From positions 17,793,001-17,857,000 of the forward strand of contig JAPTOF010000006.1 in NCBI GenBank assembly GCA_028554755.1: a stretch of 64,000 nt of DNA, read 5' to 3'. Origin of the DNA: Cordia subcordata (Eukaryota > Streptophyta > Magnoliopsida > Boraginales > Cordiaceae). Made by a program: the position numbers and the translations under genes. Below are positions 48,682 to 61,736 of this stretch, one piece after another; positions within the stretch are counted from its first letter, which is position 1, and each line of letters opens with the position of its first letter. The notes below the pieces were generated by a model. It made no database searches, had not been told where the DNA came from, and saw nothing but the letters and a program-made list of their open reading frames with translations.

Positions 48682-50562
48682 TGTTGGTTTTGTGTATGGT
48701 TTTGCATTCTATTTCTATATCTAGTTAGACATGCTTTTTGCTTATTAGGTAGCCTTAGTATAGTATTTATACCATATTTGAGCATACAAAGATATAAGTG
48801 TACATAGACGAGCTTATAGAGAAAGTATTACACTAAGTGCTTATTCCATGTGTTTAAGGTGAGAAATGATACAACACTTAGAGCACGAATGAAGATGATG
48901 ATGGGGTGATCAAGCTTGAAAAAGGGTTTCAAGGATGAAAGGAGCAAAGAAAATGAGCTCAGAGGCATGCAGAAAAGGTTCAGAGTAATCGGGGATGACT
49001 GGAGCAAAATCAGTGATGATTAGAGCATAATGCAACCCGTGCCAATCATTCCCCCTCCTTTGCCAGTCGACCAGTTAGGCCTTCTGGCAGTGCCAGCATG
49101 ACAAATTTAAAAGCTCATTTTTAGGTATTTTAGAGGAGAGCTTACACACAATCTTTTAACATACTCTCTCACCCATCTCATAAACCCTTGTCCTAACCCT
49201 CATCCTACCTCCCACACACAAAAACACCTTGGAATCAAGTATCTAGGAGGATCAAAAACAAGGATTTGAGCATTAGCTCTTGGATTGTAAAGGCATGGCT
49301 ATGGATAAAAGGGTAGCTTTCCTATCTCTCTTTTATCCTCATTTAATCTATATGTAACTAGAGGTATGTAGGATGATTTACTCTTGTATTATGGATTGAT
49401 TAGTACACTGTTGTTATGGGTACTTGATGGGTATATGTATATATGCTTTGTTCTTAAGGTTTCCGTGGCTATTTTACATTCATGTCTAAGTGTTTAATAA
49501 AATGCCTCAATAAAGTTGCATATATATATATTGAAGTCTATTTTACTATAAACCATTTCTAAATCATTGTATAAGTATGTCTATGTGTTTGTGTGGGGAT
49601 TTCATGTAGTGGGTAATGCATCAATGCATGTCTATGCGTGTGTTTACATGTTTAATAGCAAGAATAGCTTCTATTTCATACATGTCCAGTGCCATTACTT
49701 ATATTGGTGTAATCCAAACATGTCTATGTGTTTAATAGTAGGATATATCCATATATTCTCGAATGTCAACCCCTAGATGTGTATGTCTTCACGCTTTAAA
49801 CGTTAATTCCCAACTATGTGATGGATGATTGATGGAGATTAATTAGTGGCTAGTTGGATGATCGATAGAGATTAATTAGTGGCTAGCCTAGGTCAAGTCT
49901 CCTTTGGTTTTGAACCCAGCCAATAGGTTTCAGGGTAGGTTAGTTGACCTTAGACGGACTAGGTCTTGGCTTTAAACTCAGCCAATGGTTTAGACGCTAA
50001 GGTCAGATTGTTCTAAGTCACCTAGGAAGCTAGTTGGTCAACACTATGGCCCTAAGTCATAATGAGTATGCCGTGACTCTAGGGATACGTCATGCAAAGA
50101 CAGACTCATACCGAGTTCTAGGGATAAATTAGGGAACTAGTTACTAGACTAGCCAAGAGAAACCTAAACAATCCATCAAGCAACCCTGGCAAGAACATTG
50201 TAATCACCCATAAACAAGTCGTTATCACCTTAATTCCATACTTCTGACGTTTGACTCCCTTTGGATTGCTTGATTTCCCTGTCATAGACACATATACACC
50301 TTTTTATTTTCTTGCACTTAGGTTAGATTTACTTCCCTCATACTTCATTTCATCCTGAAAAACCCAAAAAATGTCGTAGTTTAGGCACCTAACACGTAAC
50401 CTTTTAGTATGCACATATCTTAAGATACCATCCAGGTTTGGCCTCCCCGTGGATTTGATCCCACATTCGCACACACCATACAACACACAAGCCATGTGCT
50501 TGTAGGCTATTTAGTCTTGTGTGGCGAGATAGCGATCAAGTTCTTGGCACCATTGTTGGGGA
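48682..50562 (+). mobile_element. Athila-type 5' LTR with primer-binding site
   Basis: The LTR runs from TGTTGGTTTTGTGTATGG (48,682) to GCGATCA (50,538). The primer-binding site TGGCACCATTGTTGGGGA is at 50,545-50,562. The LTR contains four CATGTCTA(T/A)G(T/C)GT words (about 49,478, 49,576, 49,626, 49,718). The hairpin pair is at 49,904-49,923 and 49,966-49,985. A 33-bp imperfect tandem repeat lies near 49,820-49,885. Confidence 0.75.
49904..49985 (+). other. Paired LTR hairpins
   Basis: Box 1 at 49,904-49,923 (TTGGTT/AGCCAA, one T-G wobble) and box 2 at 49,966-49,985 (TTGGCT/AGCCAA), starts 62 nt apart. Confidence 0.7.
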
Positions 50563-51695
50563 GACACGGTTATTTGGTTTCTTTGTTTTATGTGTCTTAG
50601 CTAGTTACATTTTGTTTTATCTTTTCATTTTTTCTTTTTTTTGAATAATAAAAGATAAATCTAAAGAAACTTATGGTGCATTGAGAAGAGGATTACTTGT
50701 GCTTGGTTGAATATGAATGACCCTATTACTTCTTGGTGGTTCTTAGAATCCTCTTGCCCACTACCCAAACTTGATCTTAATGCTTGTCGCATGTATGGAA
50801 GTTGTGTGCATAAAACCGTCTATTGTCCCCATGCAAATTCCCCAACTTGGGCTAATGCTAGCTATGACCCTTATAGTTAAGCATCATTTCATGCACCTTC
50901 ATTTAGACATCATGACTACAGGGATGCATATTCTTATTCTTGTAATCATTGTGGAAGCCATGCTCATGATACTAGCTCTTGTCCCACCTTCCACCCTTAT
51001 CCTTAATTGCAAGTAACACCCAATCATGCCTCTAGTAATCATGTACCGATGCATGCATCTACATCTAGTTATCATGATTCTAGGGACCAATATCATGCAT
51101 TTTCATATTGGGTCAATATGACTCTTGATTTGGTCTATCTCCTTACACTGAGAGTTCAGCCTTTACATCATGTTTCTCACCCACCTTTCCTCCGAGTACT
51201 ATAATGGTTGTGCCTATAGTGACCTCAATCAAGATGTTTACCATTCTCACTTGGTTGAGCCCCCTTCTTTTAAGTTGTTCGAAGGTTATGATGAAAAGAT
51301 TGCCTATCTTCTATCCCTCTTCCATTTTAATCGAGAAAGACTAGATAGCATGTTCAATAAGTTGACTATCAAGATAAATACTTAATGAGAGAGATTGAGA
51401 GTAAGCAACCTATGGTTGAGAATATTGAGATGCCTATGAATTGGGTTGAAGAGATAGGAGTGAGACCTAAAGATAGGGGAATTAGAGGTGAAAAAGCTAA
51501 CGTGTTGGAGAGAAAACTAGAAGAGAGGTTGATGGAGAGATAACATCATGTAGTGAGGATTAGAATGAGCTTGATGACAATTTGGCTCTTGATGACTCCC
51601 ATGGATATGTTTTAAAGGAACTATTGCCCTATCTTTCTAAGCTTTCAACGTCCTCCGTTAAGTCACATGAGCCCACCTTTACTTCCCACCTGACA
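50563..51695 (+). pseudogene. Internal region with zinc-knuckle gag-like remnant
   Basis: A plus-strand frame starting near 50,771 reads MYGSCVHKTVYCPH and then CNHCGSHAHDTSSCP (about 50,941-50,985), a CX2CX4HX4C knuckle, followed by repeated SSYHDSRDQYHAFSY-type stretches. Frames near 51,170-51,660 are charged and unrecognised. It is the start of an element whose pol is missing, being followed directly by a different LTR at 51,696. Confidence 0.55.
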
Positions 51696-52937
51696 TGATG
51701 TGTTGTGTTTTTGTGTGTGTTTGAATTGTTATTTGTCTATGTTTTAGAGATGTATTGAGCTTAATAGTTGCATTAATGTAGTACTTGTTCTAGGTATAGG
51801 CTTAAGTGTATACAACTGTACATAGTTGAGTTTAAAAGGTAAATGCTACATTAATGGCTTGTTTTAGATGTTACAGGTGAGATTGATGATTGTTCGAAGA
51901 TCAACGAAGATGGAAATGGATTGAGAAAGGATTGGAAGCATATTGAAGAGGAAAAGTGGAAGAAAATCAAGTTTGAAGGCTTCCAGACAAAGGAAAAGAC
52001 AATTGGAAGCAAAATGGAGGTAAAACAAAGCCAAAAGAGAGCAAAGAGGCATTACCGGAGCACTAGCTTCAAAGTATCGATGCACCGGCTCACTATTCTG
52101 CCGAAACAGAAAGCAAACTTCTACTACCGGAATAGAGGCCCCATTGGTACCAGTGCTCCGATTAAGTGTTCTGGTAGTCGTAGAAATTAGCTATATAAGC
52201 TCGCTTTTAGCCATTTTAAAAGACAATTAAGTCATATTCTTTCACACCCATCTCCCAAACCCTAATTCCTCTTTCACCAACCTCTAACACACACACACTC
52301 ACACACTTTTCACCTAGTTTTAAGCTCATTTGGAGGATTCAAACACTTGGATCAAAGGTTACTCAAGGATTTTGTGCAAGAATTGCTAGGATGGAAGGGG
52401 AGTTTTCTATTTTCTCTTTCATCCTCTATTATATTATGTTTGAGTAGATTTGTTTAGGGTGATGACACTTATGTAATGGGTTGATTTTATGCTTCTATAT
52501 TATGGGATTCAATGGCTTAATGTATATACATATGCTATGTTTTCTTATTTCAATGGCTATTGTTCAATACATGTCGAGGTGTTTGATAATATGCCTATGA
52601 GAGTTGCATATGTATAAATTGAAGTCCTTTTGCTACTAAACACCTCTAGTCCATTCTATAATCATGTCTATGTGTTTATGTATGGATCTTATGAAGTGGG
52701 TAATGCTTATATTCATGTCCATATGTATGTTTGTATGCCTAAAAGTAAATATGACATCAATATTGCATACATGTTGGCTCAAAAATGCTTTTAATGGTGT
52801 AATCCGAGCATGATGCTGTTTGGTAGTTGAATAAGTCCCTTTATTCGTGAACACCTTGGCATAGAACATGTATGAATGCGTTAATAGATCAAATCCCGCT
52901 ATTGTGACCCTAGGCTTGTGTCACGAGATAGCGATCA
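51696..52937 (+). mobile_element. Chimeric, shortened LTR
   Basis: Positions 51,696-52,911 match the first part of the LTR at 20,259-22,126 (TGATGTGTTGTG start, AGCTATATAAGC near 52,190, up to TATTGTGACCCTAG). The last 26 bases (GCTTGTGTCACGAGATAGCGATCA) instead match the end of the LTR at 48,682-50,538. The hairpin-pair region is deleted. No target duplication is seen (TGACA on the left, GCTAG on the right). It is best read as two families joined by deletion or recombination. Confidence 0.7.
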
Positions 52938-53079
52938 GCTAGCATTAAGGCCTTAGTATTGGTAGATTTTGTGGTAGAATGTACACATGGATCTATGTCA
53001 GAAGAGCTCGAGTAGGAGGTTTGTTTGGACAGAGCCTCCAACCAGTCAAGTGGAGGAGCTGGATTTGTGATATATGCTC
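52938..53079 (+). pseudogene. Tat-lineage RNase H, last piece
   Basis: Reads ASIKALVLVDFVVECTHGSM and then DRASNQSSGGAGFVIYAQLN, the Tat pattern IKAQALADFI.E.T...VDGASN..GSGAG.... It continues in frame from 48,681 when the intervening insertion is skipped, with an in-frame stop between the two blocks. Confidence 0.72.
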
Positions 53080-53807
53080 AATTGAATTACAATAAAACCA
53101 AGTCATTAATTTTATAACAATTCAAGTAGCGTACAAGAATGAAACGGACCCTCAATAAAATGGAGGAAAATGCATTAAAGGTTTACCAGATTACACCACA
53201 AAGCTAATTGCAGTGGAATCAATCCTGCCATAAACCTAATTATAGCTCAAAAAAAGGATAAAGGCCAAAGCCACAAAGTTAATTGCAGCTGAATCTAGAA
53301 AGCCAAAAACCTAATTACATCAAAGCCACAAACTTAATTACATCGATAAGGAAAGGCCGTGAAGTGAATTGCAGTAGTTTTGGATAGTTATAAGCTAGCA
53401 TTACACTAATGATAGCTAAGCTAAGACTAAGCTATGGAGGTAAAATGGATAGATATTGATTAAGGCTTGGTAGTGTTTAGACACTTTTCTCTATGGCCTC
53501 AACAAGCTTTTATACTTATTACTTCCCCACAATCTTCAAATAGTTATGATTTTGGCATCTTCCATAATTGTTGAAGGTATGACCGAGTTTCATGCTTCAT
53601 CTTTGCTCCTTCTGTTTTGGCACTGCACATTTTATTTGACTTGGTCTCTTTGACTAAGCATATGAATATCATGTGTCAGTTGATTATTTTTGGCTGAGGA
53701 TTGGCCATGGCATTTATTCTGGTTGTGGTATTGGCCTCAAATTCTCCTTGATTTGAGTTTGTTCATCGCCATTAGGCTGATGTGATGCAAATTTTAGGTG
53801 GAAACAA
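53080..53807 (+). mobile_element. Tat-type LTR-like fragment
   Basis: Repeated CCA(T/C)AAA(C/G)(C/T)TAATTA words, AGCTAAGCTAAGACTAAGC, and a right end GCAAATTTTAGGTGGAAACAA like the one at 48,380-48,405. It may be the 3' LTR of the Tat element or a separate insertion. Boundaries are approximate. Confidence 0.5.
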
Positions 53808-55080
53808 GTTTTTTAGTAAATGCTTATAAACTTCAAGCTATGCTTACAAACTTTAAACCATCATAAGCTATTTTTTCCCACTTTTTTAGTTCTAATTAAG
53901 AACCTACTTTTAAGCTTATTAAATATCTTTCTAATTAATTTTTCTTGGCTATGTCAACATGCTAATCAAAGTCAAAAGTTTGATTATATTATGATGCTGC
54001 TTCTTTTTGTTTGTTGGTTGTTTTCTCTTAGCACGTCCATTGTATTATTGCTTCTTTTTTTTTTTTTAACTAGTCTTTTTAGCATGCTATAGTTTTTAGA
54101 AGCAAATGTTTATAAATTTCAAGCCACCACAAAATACTTTTTTTTTCATTTTTTTATTTTTTATGGACAACTTCTTTTTTTAGTTTCTAAGCTCACTAAA
54201 TATTTATCATCTCAGGCTCATTGTTAAAGTTAATTTTTTTCTCTTTTAAAAAAAAATTAAGTGCTCCTTCCTCTCACTATTTGCTTCTAACAAGTTACAG
54301 TTGTTCACTAATTGTTATCACAAAAGTACACAACATATTATTTTAGGATGAGATTAATATTCTTCACTCCAGTGATTCTAAAAACTTGTAATAAATTTAT
54401 ATTAGTATATAATTTTATACTTTATTATTTATTTTAAAATTGATTATTTTATGATTTGGTTTAAAAACTTGAACTGAATCATGACTTGATGTGAATACTT
54501 TTTTGATGCCCCTTATTTCAAATCCTAGCTCCGCCACTAGAGGCTTGGAGGGCTTAAGGAAGGAAGCTGGTTGGCTGGAAATGACAGTTGTGAACAAAGT
54601 AAGTAAAGAGGTAGAGTTGAGCTAGAGGTAACAGTGAAGGGTGGAAAAAAGGTCACTATATATTTATATTAGCCATGAGAAACCTAGAATGCTGTGGAGT
54701 AGTGGCTGCAATAGTTGACATTAGTGCGTGAAAAGATGCAACGACTATGCCATTTTGTTGGTCGACTATGCTTGGGAATGTGCCTCATCATCACATTAAC
54801 TCTCTCAAGAACTAAGATGCGTGAAGCAAATGTAGCTAATGAAACTTCGGGGTGATGCAGGAAAGGAAATAGATTTCAGTCAAATTAAAGCAAGTTCCAC
54901 CTAACCTAGCACTTGAGAGGAACTTTAAAGGTTCGTAATAGGGTATGATCTGACACAACCTAATCCATGAAAGAGAGAGTGGGTCCAATCAGCATAATCA
55001 CTCAAGCACAACATAAATCATACGAGGCGTTAAAAACTGCCCGAATAAGACGCAAGGCAAAATTAGGGAAGATGGATTCA
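53808..55080. other. AT-rich stretch without a recognisable gene
   Basis: It includes an imperfect direct repeat (AAATG(C/T)TTATAAA(C/T)TTCAAGC at about 53,819 and 54,103) and poly-T tracts. AATCCTAGCTCCGCCACTAG near 54,510 is a phrase common at plant repeat ends. Short open frames here have no recognisable product. Confidence 0.4.
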
Positions 55081-56985
55081 AGACGCTACCTCGGGGGGAA
55101 TTTTTTTTTTTACCTTGATTTTGAGAATTTATGGCAAAATTACCCTACTTTTGAAAAGCATTTCAAAAATGCCCTTTTTGGTATGTCCATTTTTTAACTC
55201 CTGGAATTTGAAAAAATTTGAAAAGTGAAGCTGTTGCGTCATTAATGGATATCGGTAAGTGGCCTACTGAAACGGTAAGTGACCTACCGAAAAAGCGGCT
55301 TATATATCGAGCCCCCACCCCTTCCCCTTCCCCATTTCCTCTTCCTTCTTCTCTCTTCCCCTTCCCCCGCGACCCTTTTTGCTTCAACCTAAAAATAGTC
55401 CCATCCCAAGCCTTTTTTTGTGCAAAAAATTTATACCCCAAGCCTAGGAAATTGTTTCCACTTGTAAGTTTTCTAAATTCTTGCATTTTTATTTGTTATA
55501 TATTGGTTTTTTCATTTACATATGCATTGTTAATATATATAGATATATAAGTGTGTGTATATATATATATGTATATGTCTAATGTATAAGGTATATACGT
55601 ATGCATGCAGTATATGCATATGCTACATTCATACGTATATAACTATATGTGTGTAAATGTGTGTGTTTATTTTTACATGCATATAAATATCTATATTTGA
55701 CCTGCATAATTGCATATGAATATTGTATGTTTATATTTGTATATATGTATATATTTTGAATTGCATTATTTTGTAGTAAGTTAAGTAATTTATTTATCTT
55801 GTGAAGATAGAATTTATGATATTTAACATAATTTTGTAATGTATGATTTTTTTTAGTTAGAAATTTATAGGAATTTATTGAAAATTTTTATTAAAAGGAA
55901 TTTAGGAATTTATTTTGATGTATGACTCTATTATAAATTGAAAAAGTTATTAGGATTTAGAAAATTTTTAGAACTGAATATTTGATTTGAAAGTAAGAGT
56001 TCATGCAAATTTAATAATTTATTATTATTGAAAAGTGGAAATATATTGAAAATTAGAAATTATAGTAATATAGGATTTTAATGTAGTTTTTTTATTAAAA
56101 AATTAATATAATTTAAAATAAAATTAATAGAATTTATTAGGAATTTAATGTAACTTAGTCAATTAGGAATTTAATATAGTTTATTTGACTAAGAAATTAA
56201 TATAGTTTTCTAAATTTATTAGGAACTTTTTTATAAAATTAATATAAAATATTTCATTAGGAAACTAATATAATTTTTTAGGAATTTAATATATTTGATT
56301 TGATTTGGTTAGAAATTAATATAATTGTTTGTAATTTATTAGGAATATTATATAATTTATAAGGATTTTAATGTAGCTTAACCAATTAGAAAATTAATAT
56401 AATATATTTGACTAGGAATATAATATAATTTATTTGGAATTTAATATAGTTTCTTTTATGTTTAGATTAATATAATTTATTGTAATTTCAACATTTAGGA
56501 AATTTATATGATATATTAGGATTTTAATGTAGTTTGTTTGATTAGAAAATTAATATAATTTATTAGAAAATTAATATAAAATATTTCATTAGAAATTTAA
56601 TATAATTTATTAGGAATTTAATATAGTTTATTGGATTGGGAAATTAATATAGTTATTTGCAATTTATTAGGAACTTTATATAATGTATAAGGAATTTAAT
56701 GTAGTTTATTTGATTAGGAAATTAATATAATTTAATAGAAAATTAATATAAGATATTTGATTAGGAATTTAATATAATTTATTTGGAATTTAATATAGTT
56801 TTTTTATGAGGATTGTAATATAATTTATTAGGATTTTAATATAGTTTTTGTGTTTAGAAATTTATTTTTAATATATTTTTTTGCAATTTAGAAAATTAAT
56901 ATTATTTTTTAAAAAATTATATTAATTTATTGCAATTTGTTACTGATTTTGTATAATTTATTTGATTAGGAATTTAATATTGTTT
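55081..56985. repeat. Low-complexity left flank of the second PMD gene
   Basis: Three parts are visible. 55,081-55,500 is a moderately complex block with a C/T-rich tract and GGTAAGTGGCCTACTGAAAC repeated as GGTAAGTGACCTACCG. 55,540-55,760 is a TA/TGTA microsatellite. 55,840-56,980 is a degenerate repeat of TTAGGAATTTAATATA(A/G)TTTA units. By comparison with locus 1 this should hold the PMD promoter and one end of the MULE. No terminal inverted repeat was identified. Confidence 0.5.
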
Positions 56986-59505
56986 ATGGATGTTAATTGT
57001 TTGATGGTAGGATACATTATGGATATCCGCCTTAGACCTCAGGATGCATCTCTTCTGGTCCATTATGCCCAGCACAGGACTCAGATTTTGATGAGTGACA
57101 CCGCGTCGAAAGAGTTGTGCACACAACGAGAAGATGGATACTTGTTCCAGAGCCTAAGCACCCATAAGTTCAAGAAAATTTGGCACGTACAAGGTTCTAC
57201 AGGTGTTAAAAGGTAGGTTAGCATGAACTCGAGCATAACTAATTGACTGCTATGGTAGAAAGGTGGTGGATGGAGACGCACACATTCCACTTACCTGTCA
57301 AAGAGGCCACTATCACCGTACTGGATGTGGCTGCCTTATGGGGTTTACCTATGTCTGGAGCTCACATTCTGTACTTCGGTACCATGAGGCGGGAGTATGG
57401 TGAGTGGGCTGGGCATTTCCAGGATCTTTGTGGCATATCGGTGGCAGAGACACATATGGAGACAAGAACCGGGAAAATTAGGTTGTTGATGTGAAGAGGT
57501 TATATGAGATGACTTATTAGCAGAATCCTGGTGTGATGCCATAACGTAGCATGCCTGTTTATAGATCTTCGCTACATAGTTTCCCACCTTTTTGCCTATG
57601 CTAGTGGTAGTTAGGGGAATTTGAACTAGTTGTTTGTGGTGTAGGATCTTGAGGCTGTGAAGAAAATGAATTGGCACGCTGCAGTGCTTGCATATTTGTA
57701 TATATATTTCAATATTTGTGTTTATTCAGATAGGACATACTTATGTGGTGAAGTTACCCTGCTGTAGATGTTAACATTAGTCACTTGTTTTTTTTTTTTT
57801 TTGTATGTTACACATATATGAATTCATTATTGCATTAATGTTACTATTTATTTGCAATGGTGGATATGGGATAGGTTTGATTGTTTCCGGGCCACACTCA
57901 TTGAGCGTAGGCCCCAGGACATCTACAGTAGGATGCATGCTATAGAGCTCGGTTGGAACTTATCAAGTAAGCCACGCTGTGCAATGTATCTCGTGAAAAA
58001 AGAGTTTAAGGCCACGGCCAACGGGGGTCTACTACTTTATCAGGACGTGATTGGCAAGCTGTAACCCACCCAGGTTTGTTTTGATTAGGTATTTTAGGCC
58101 ATATATTTCATTTATTTCAATGTTAATGAAATATGTTTTTAATTTTACACTACAGTTTATTTGGCAACTACTTAAAGACCTTCTCGCAGAGCTGCCTGAT
58201 TACTATACATAAGGGTCAGAATGGTTGAGGACCAAGGTGCCCCTAATATTTAGTGGAATAGTTGAATGGCATCAACCTAACTGTATGATGTGACAGTTTG
58301 GAATACATCAGTCGATCCCAGACGAACCTCAGCTGTTCGTATCCTAGAAACATTTGAAAGGGAAGGAGTTGCTAAAGCAACCGAACTTGGATCGGTTGGC
58401 TACATGGTAGGGTAATGCCCAGGCAACTACTGTGAATAGCATCATTGAGGATAGGCTAGATCTGGTGCAACTACAACAGTACATGCATTGGTACCGACGC
58501 CGTTCCATTATTCGAATTGGCAATGCATCTTAGATTCCTTGTTGTAGGGGCAATCTAGGTACAGCACAGGACGAGTATTTCATGGTAAGTTTAACAAATT
58601 GGTTCTAGATACTTCTTATATCTGTCAGGGTTTCTAATATGAATTCTAACTTTTTACTATATATGCTATGCAGGCTGCAATGATAGGACATGCATATCAT
58701 CATCTGCGTCGCACGTCCTAGCAGTACACCCAGGGTACGTTGGCACAAGAGCATTTCTGGCCAGAGATTGATTATGTGGTGACCCAAATACAAGCAAGCG
58801 TTGGAGCAAACGCGCCATGATCTCATATTGGCCACGTCCTTAAATTTTGACCTGTCGAATACATTCACATAGCCAGCGCCTTTAATATAGTGGTCTCAGT
58901 CGCCCCTTACATACTGGCAGACCTAGACGCCCCTACAGCAAGCCTCAATATATTATGCATAGCAGGCTCATACACCCCTATAGCAGCCCTTCCCATCACA
59001 CCAGTGGGTCTACACCCCTGCAGTAGCCCCCCCATCGTTCCAGTGGGGGTACCCGCCATATTATTCACAGTCCACATCGTGGTTGCAGCCGTCCCAGTTG
59101 ACACAGTCGACCCAGCTGACTGCCGGATCATCCTACATGCAATTTACCTGTGTTGGTCAGGGCATTCCTCTATTTACATCGAGCCCATCAGTTCCTTTGT
59201 GACCACCCATGTCATGCCCATTTGTGTATGAGCCGACGCAGATAAACATGCCTAGTTCAACATCGACAGTGACCCAATCATCATAGTTAGCGGGACATGG
59301 TGAGATGGAGCCATCTGCCTCCCCCATGCATGTTGAAGACAATCTTGACCCATCCTTGGAGGAGCAGGGTGGGAAGCAGCAGGCTACCTTGAAGACACTA
59401 CCACAACAGTGAGCAGGGAAGTGCCCAGCTACCTTGCAGAACGTGCAGCTAAAATGAGTCCAGCTGCACCACACAAAGGGACATCCCTCGGCAAGTGGGA
59501 CATGA
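56986..59505 (+). pseudogene. Plant mobile domain (PMD) gene, locus 2, decayed
   Basis: It reads MDIRLRPQDASLLVHYAQHR, then THKFKKIWHVQ. After a stop and shift come TAMVERWWMETHTFHLPVKE, ATITVLDVAALWGLPMSG, IWDRFDCFRATLIERRP (57,852 on), DLLAELPDYYT, VPLIFSGIVEWHQPN, QFGIHQSIPDEPQLF and MHWYRRRSIIRIG. The tail is Pro/Gln/Ser-rich (QQPFPSHQW, PPYYSQSTSW, SMQFTCVGQG-like), ending with a stop at 59,503-59,505. The order is the same as in the locus 1 PMD gene and several introns are likely. It has many stops. It converges on the MULE to its right, the mirror image of locus 1. Confidence 0.8.
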
Positions 59506-61736
59506 CACTTGTTTATTTATTCTTTTATGTATTTTATCCTTACTTCTATGCATCTTACTTCTTTACCTTTATCAAATAAGTTTAACATGATTCACATAAG
59601 AAAATTCGTAACTACTAATGCACTGACAAGCAATTGAATACATGAAACATTACAGCCTAAAATACATTGAACATTAAAGTAATTTAATACTCTAAAAATA
59701 CACATATTCAATACAATACACTACTTCTATATCAAACATTATGACAAGGTCACATTAGATCCAAACTTTATCACAACTATTGTGGTGCGACCTTAGTTTG
59801 ATTTTTAGGGCACTTGGCAATGTTGTGACCTTGTTGACCATAATTTAAACACCTTCATCGAGCAATTTAGTCCGATCCATCTCATTAGGGATGCATCTAC
59901 CTCCTGTGGGTCCTCTCTTTCTCTGTCGCAACCATCCTGGATTAGGTTGCAACTGCCATGCAGGTGCCTCAGGCCAATAAACAACATGTCCTAATGGCTA
60001 AAACGGGGTGGAATATGTAGCCTTGTATGCTTCAACCTTATATTCAATTAGGAATAGGTTTGATGATATTACATTCAAATAGCGGGCTAATGTCTGCGCA
60101 TGCGAACATTGCAAATGATAAATTGTCCACTTGTTTTGGACATCTGTCAGCGTACGATTTGGTTAGTCGGCCTACTTATGTTGTACCTGTTTCATAGTGA
60201 AATTGAAACACGTTATGAAGGTGTGACTTTGCCTCCCACTTGTCAAACAATTCTCTCACTCTAATCGAGATGACAAATTCTTGTCTTGCTAAGTGCCTCG
60301 CATGTATAGACTGATTGTAGAAGTATTCGGCACACTTCATAAAAGTGTGCGGTACTAGCGCTATGATGGGCAAATACGTCGCTCCAACAAGATCACCGTT
60401 GAAACACTCCATACTATTTGCCGTCATCATACCCCATGGATAACCTCCATCAGCACACAGCGTCCACATCTCTCGCTATATGTCGGTGAGATAATCATAT
60501 CCCCGTCTACCAGCTCCTCTTGGTATTAGGTGAACTTGCAAAATTTTCTACTATATTTCTACATGTTTACATACTTGATTTTCGTTGCTAGCTCTCCAAC
60601 ATAAGTCCTTTGTATACTGGTTGTGGAACTGCTTCATGACATAACTTTTAAGGTTCCTCAAGCAGATTTGATGCTTCACTTGTAATTGCCTATTAGATGA
60701 GATATGATCCACAGGAACAAAAATTCTTGCTTGCCTATCAGATACTATACAAATCTCATCCATACCTTGAAGAAAATGTATTCGTACTTGTTGAAGGAAC
60801 CATGGCCAGCTATCAATTGTCTTTGCATCGACAACTACAAAAGCTAGCGGTAAGATCTGCCTATTTGCATCAGCTGTCAATGCTATTAGAAGATGCCCCT
60901 TATATTGACCGTGCAGGTGGGTACCGTTAAAAGAGAGCACTGGACGACAATGTTTCCATGCTGCAATGGATAGTGCAAATGCCCAAAACACATAATTGAA
61001 AATTTTGTTTCCTTCCATCGACCCTTGGAAGAACTGGTATGTTACAAATGTCCCTAGATTTTTTGCCTTTATAACTCTAAACAACCGTGGAAGTAACTTG
61101 TACTCGTCCCAATCACCGTATAATATTTTGATGGCCTTATTTTGACCACGCCATGTCTTCCCACATGAAATGTCCACATGAAAGGTGTCTTTAATGTGTG
61201 CTCATACAAAATCCACCTTAAAATCAGGCTTGTATTTTACGAAATGCATAATCGTCGATCTGACCAGCATAGTAGCCACATTTTTATGGTCGGACCTTCT
61301 TTTATCATTGAAGCAATTATGCACACCCCATTACTTTGTTATTTCAAACTGGCGGTGAGCGAATTTTCAAATTGCCCGCAATTTCCACCTATATGGATTT
61401 CTAGGGTTAAAAGCATTTATGCAACAAACAAGCCATAAATGTGGCTAAGACTTCTTGACTTTGTATTCACGTTGTACCTTTATCGAATACATTTGAATGG
61501 CCCGAATTACGTCCTTCTTGGATGGAAAAACCATTCCTTTGGCCAATTCCTTCTTATTCTCATCCCAAAATAAGTGCATTTTGTGTCTCTCCATCCTATC
61601 CATATAATATTCTTTACTAACGGTATGGAACTCTGCAGTTTCAAATACCGTAGATATCAGTACCGTACCGCCACTAGATCCTGCACCACCAGATGGCCCC
61701 TTACGTTCAGCATTTACGTTTCCAGGGTTTGTATTC

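Noticed and set aside
50771..51204. Host zinc-finger gene
   Set aside because: It follows directly after an LTR and primer-binding site and so belongs to a retrotransposon.
55163..55550. 107- and 110-codon frames on both strands
   Set aside because: They translate a C/T-rich tract and have no recognisable domain. Codon use and conservation give no support.
58890..59231. 113-codon frame as a separate gene
   Set aside because: Another frame of the same DNA gives the Pro/Gln/Ser-rich tail of the PMD protein, like that of locus 1, so this one is a shadow.
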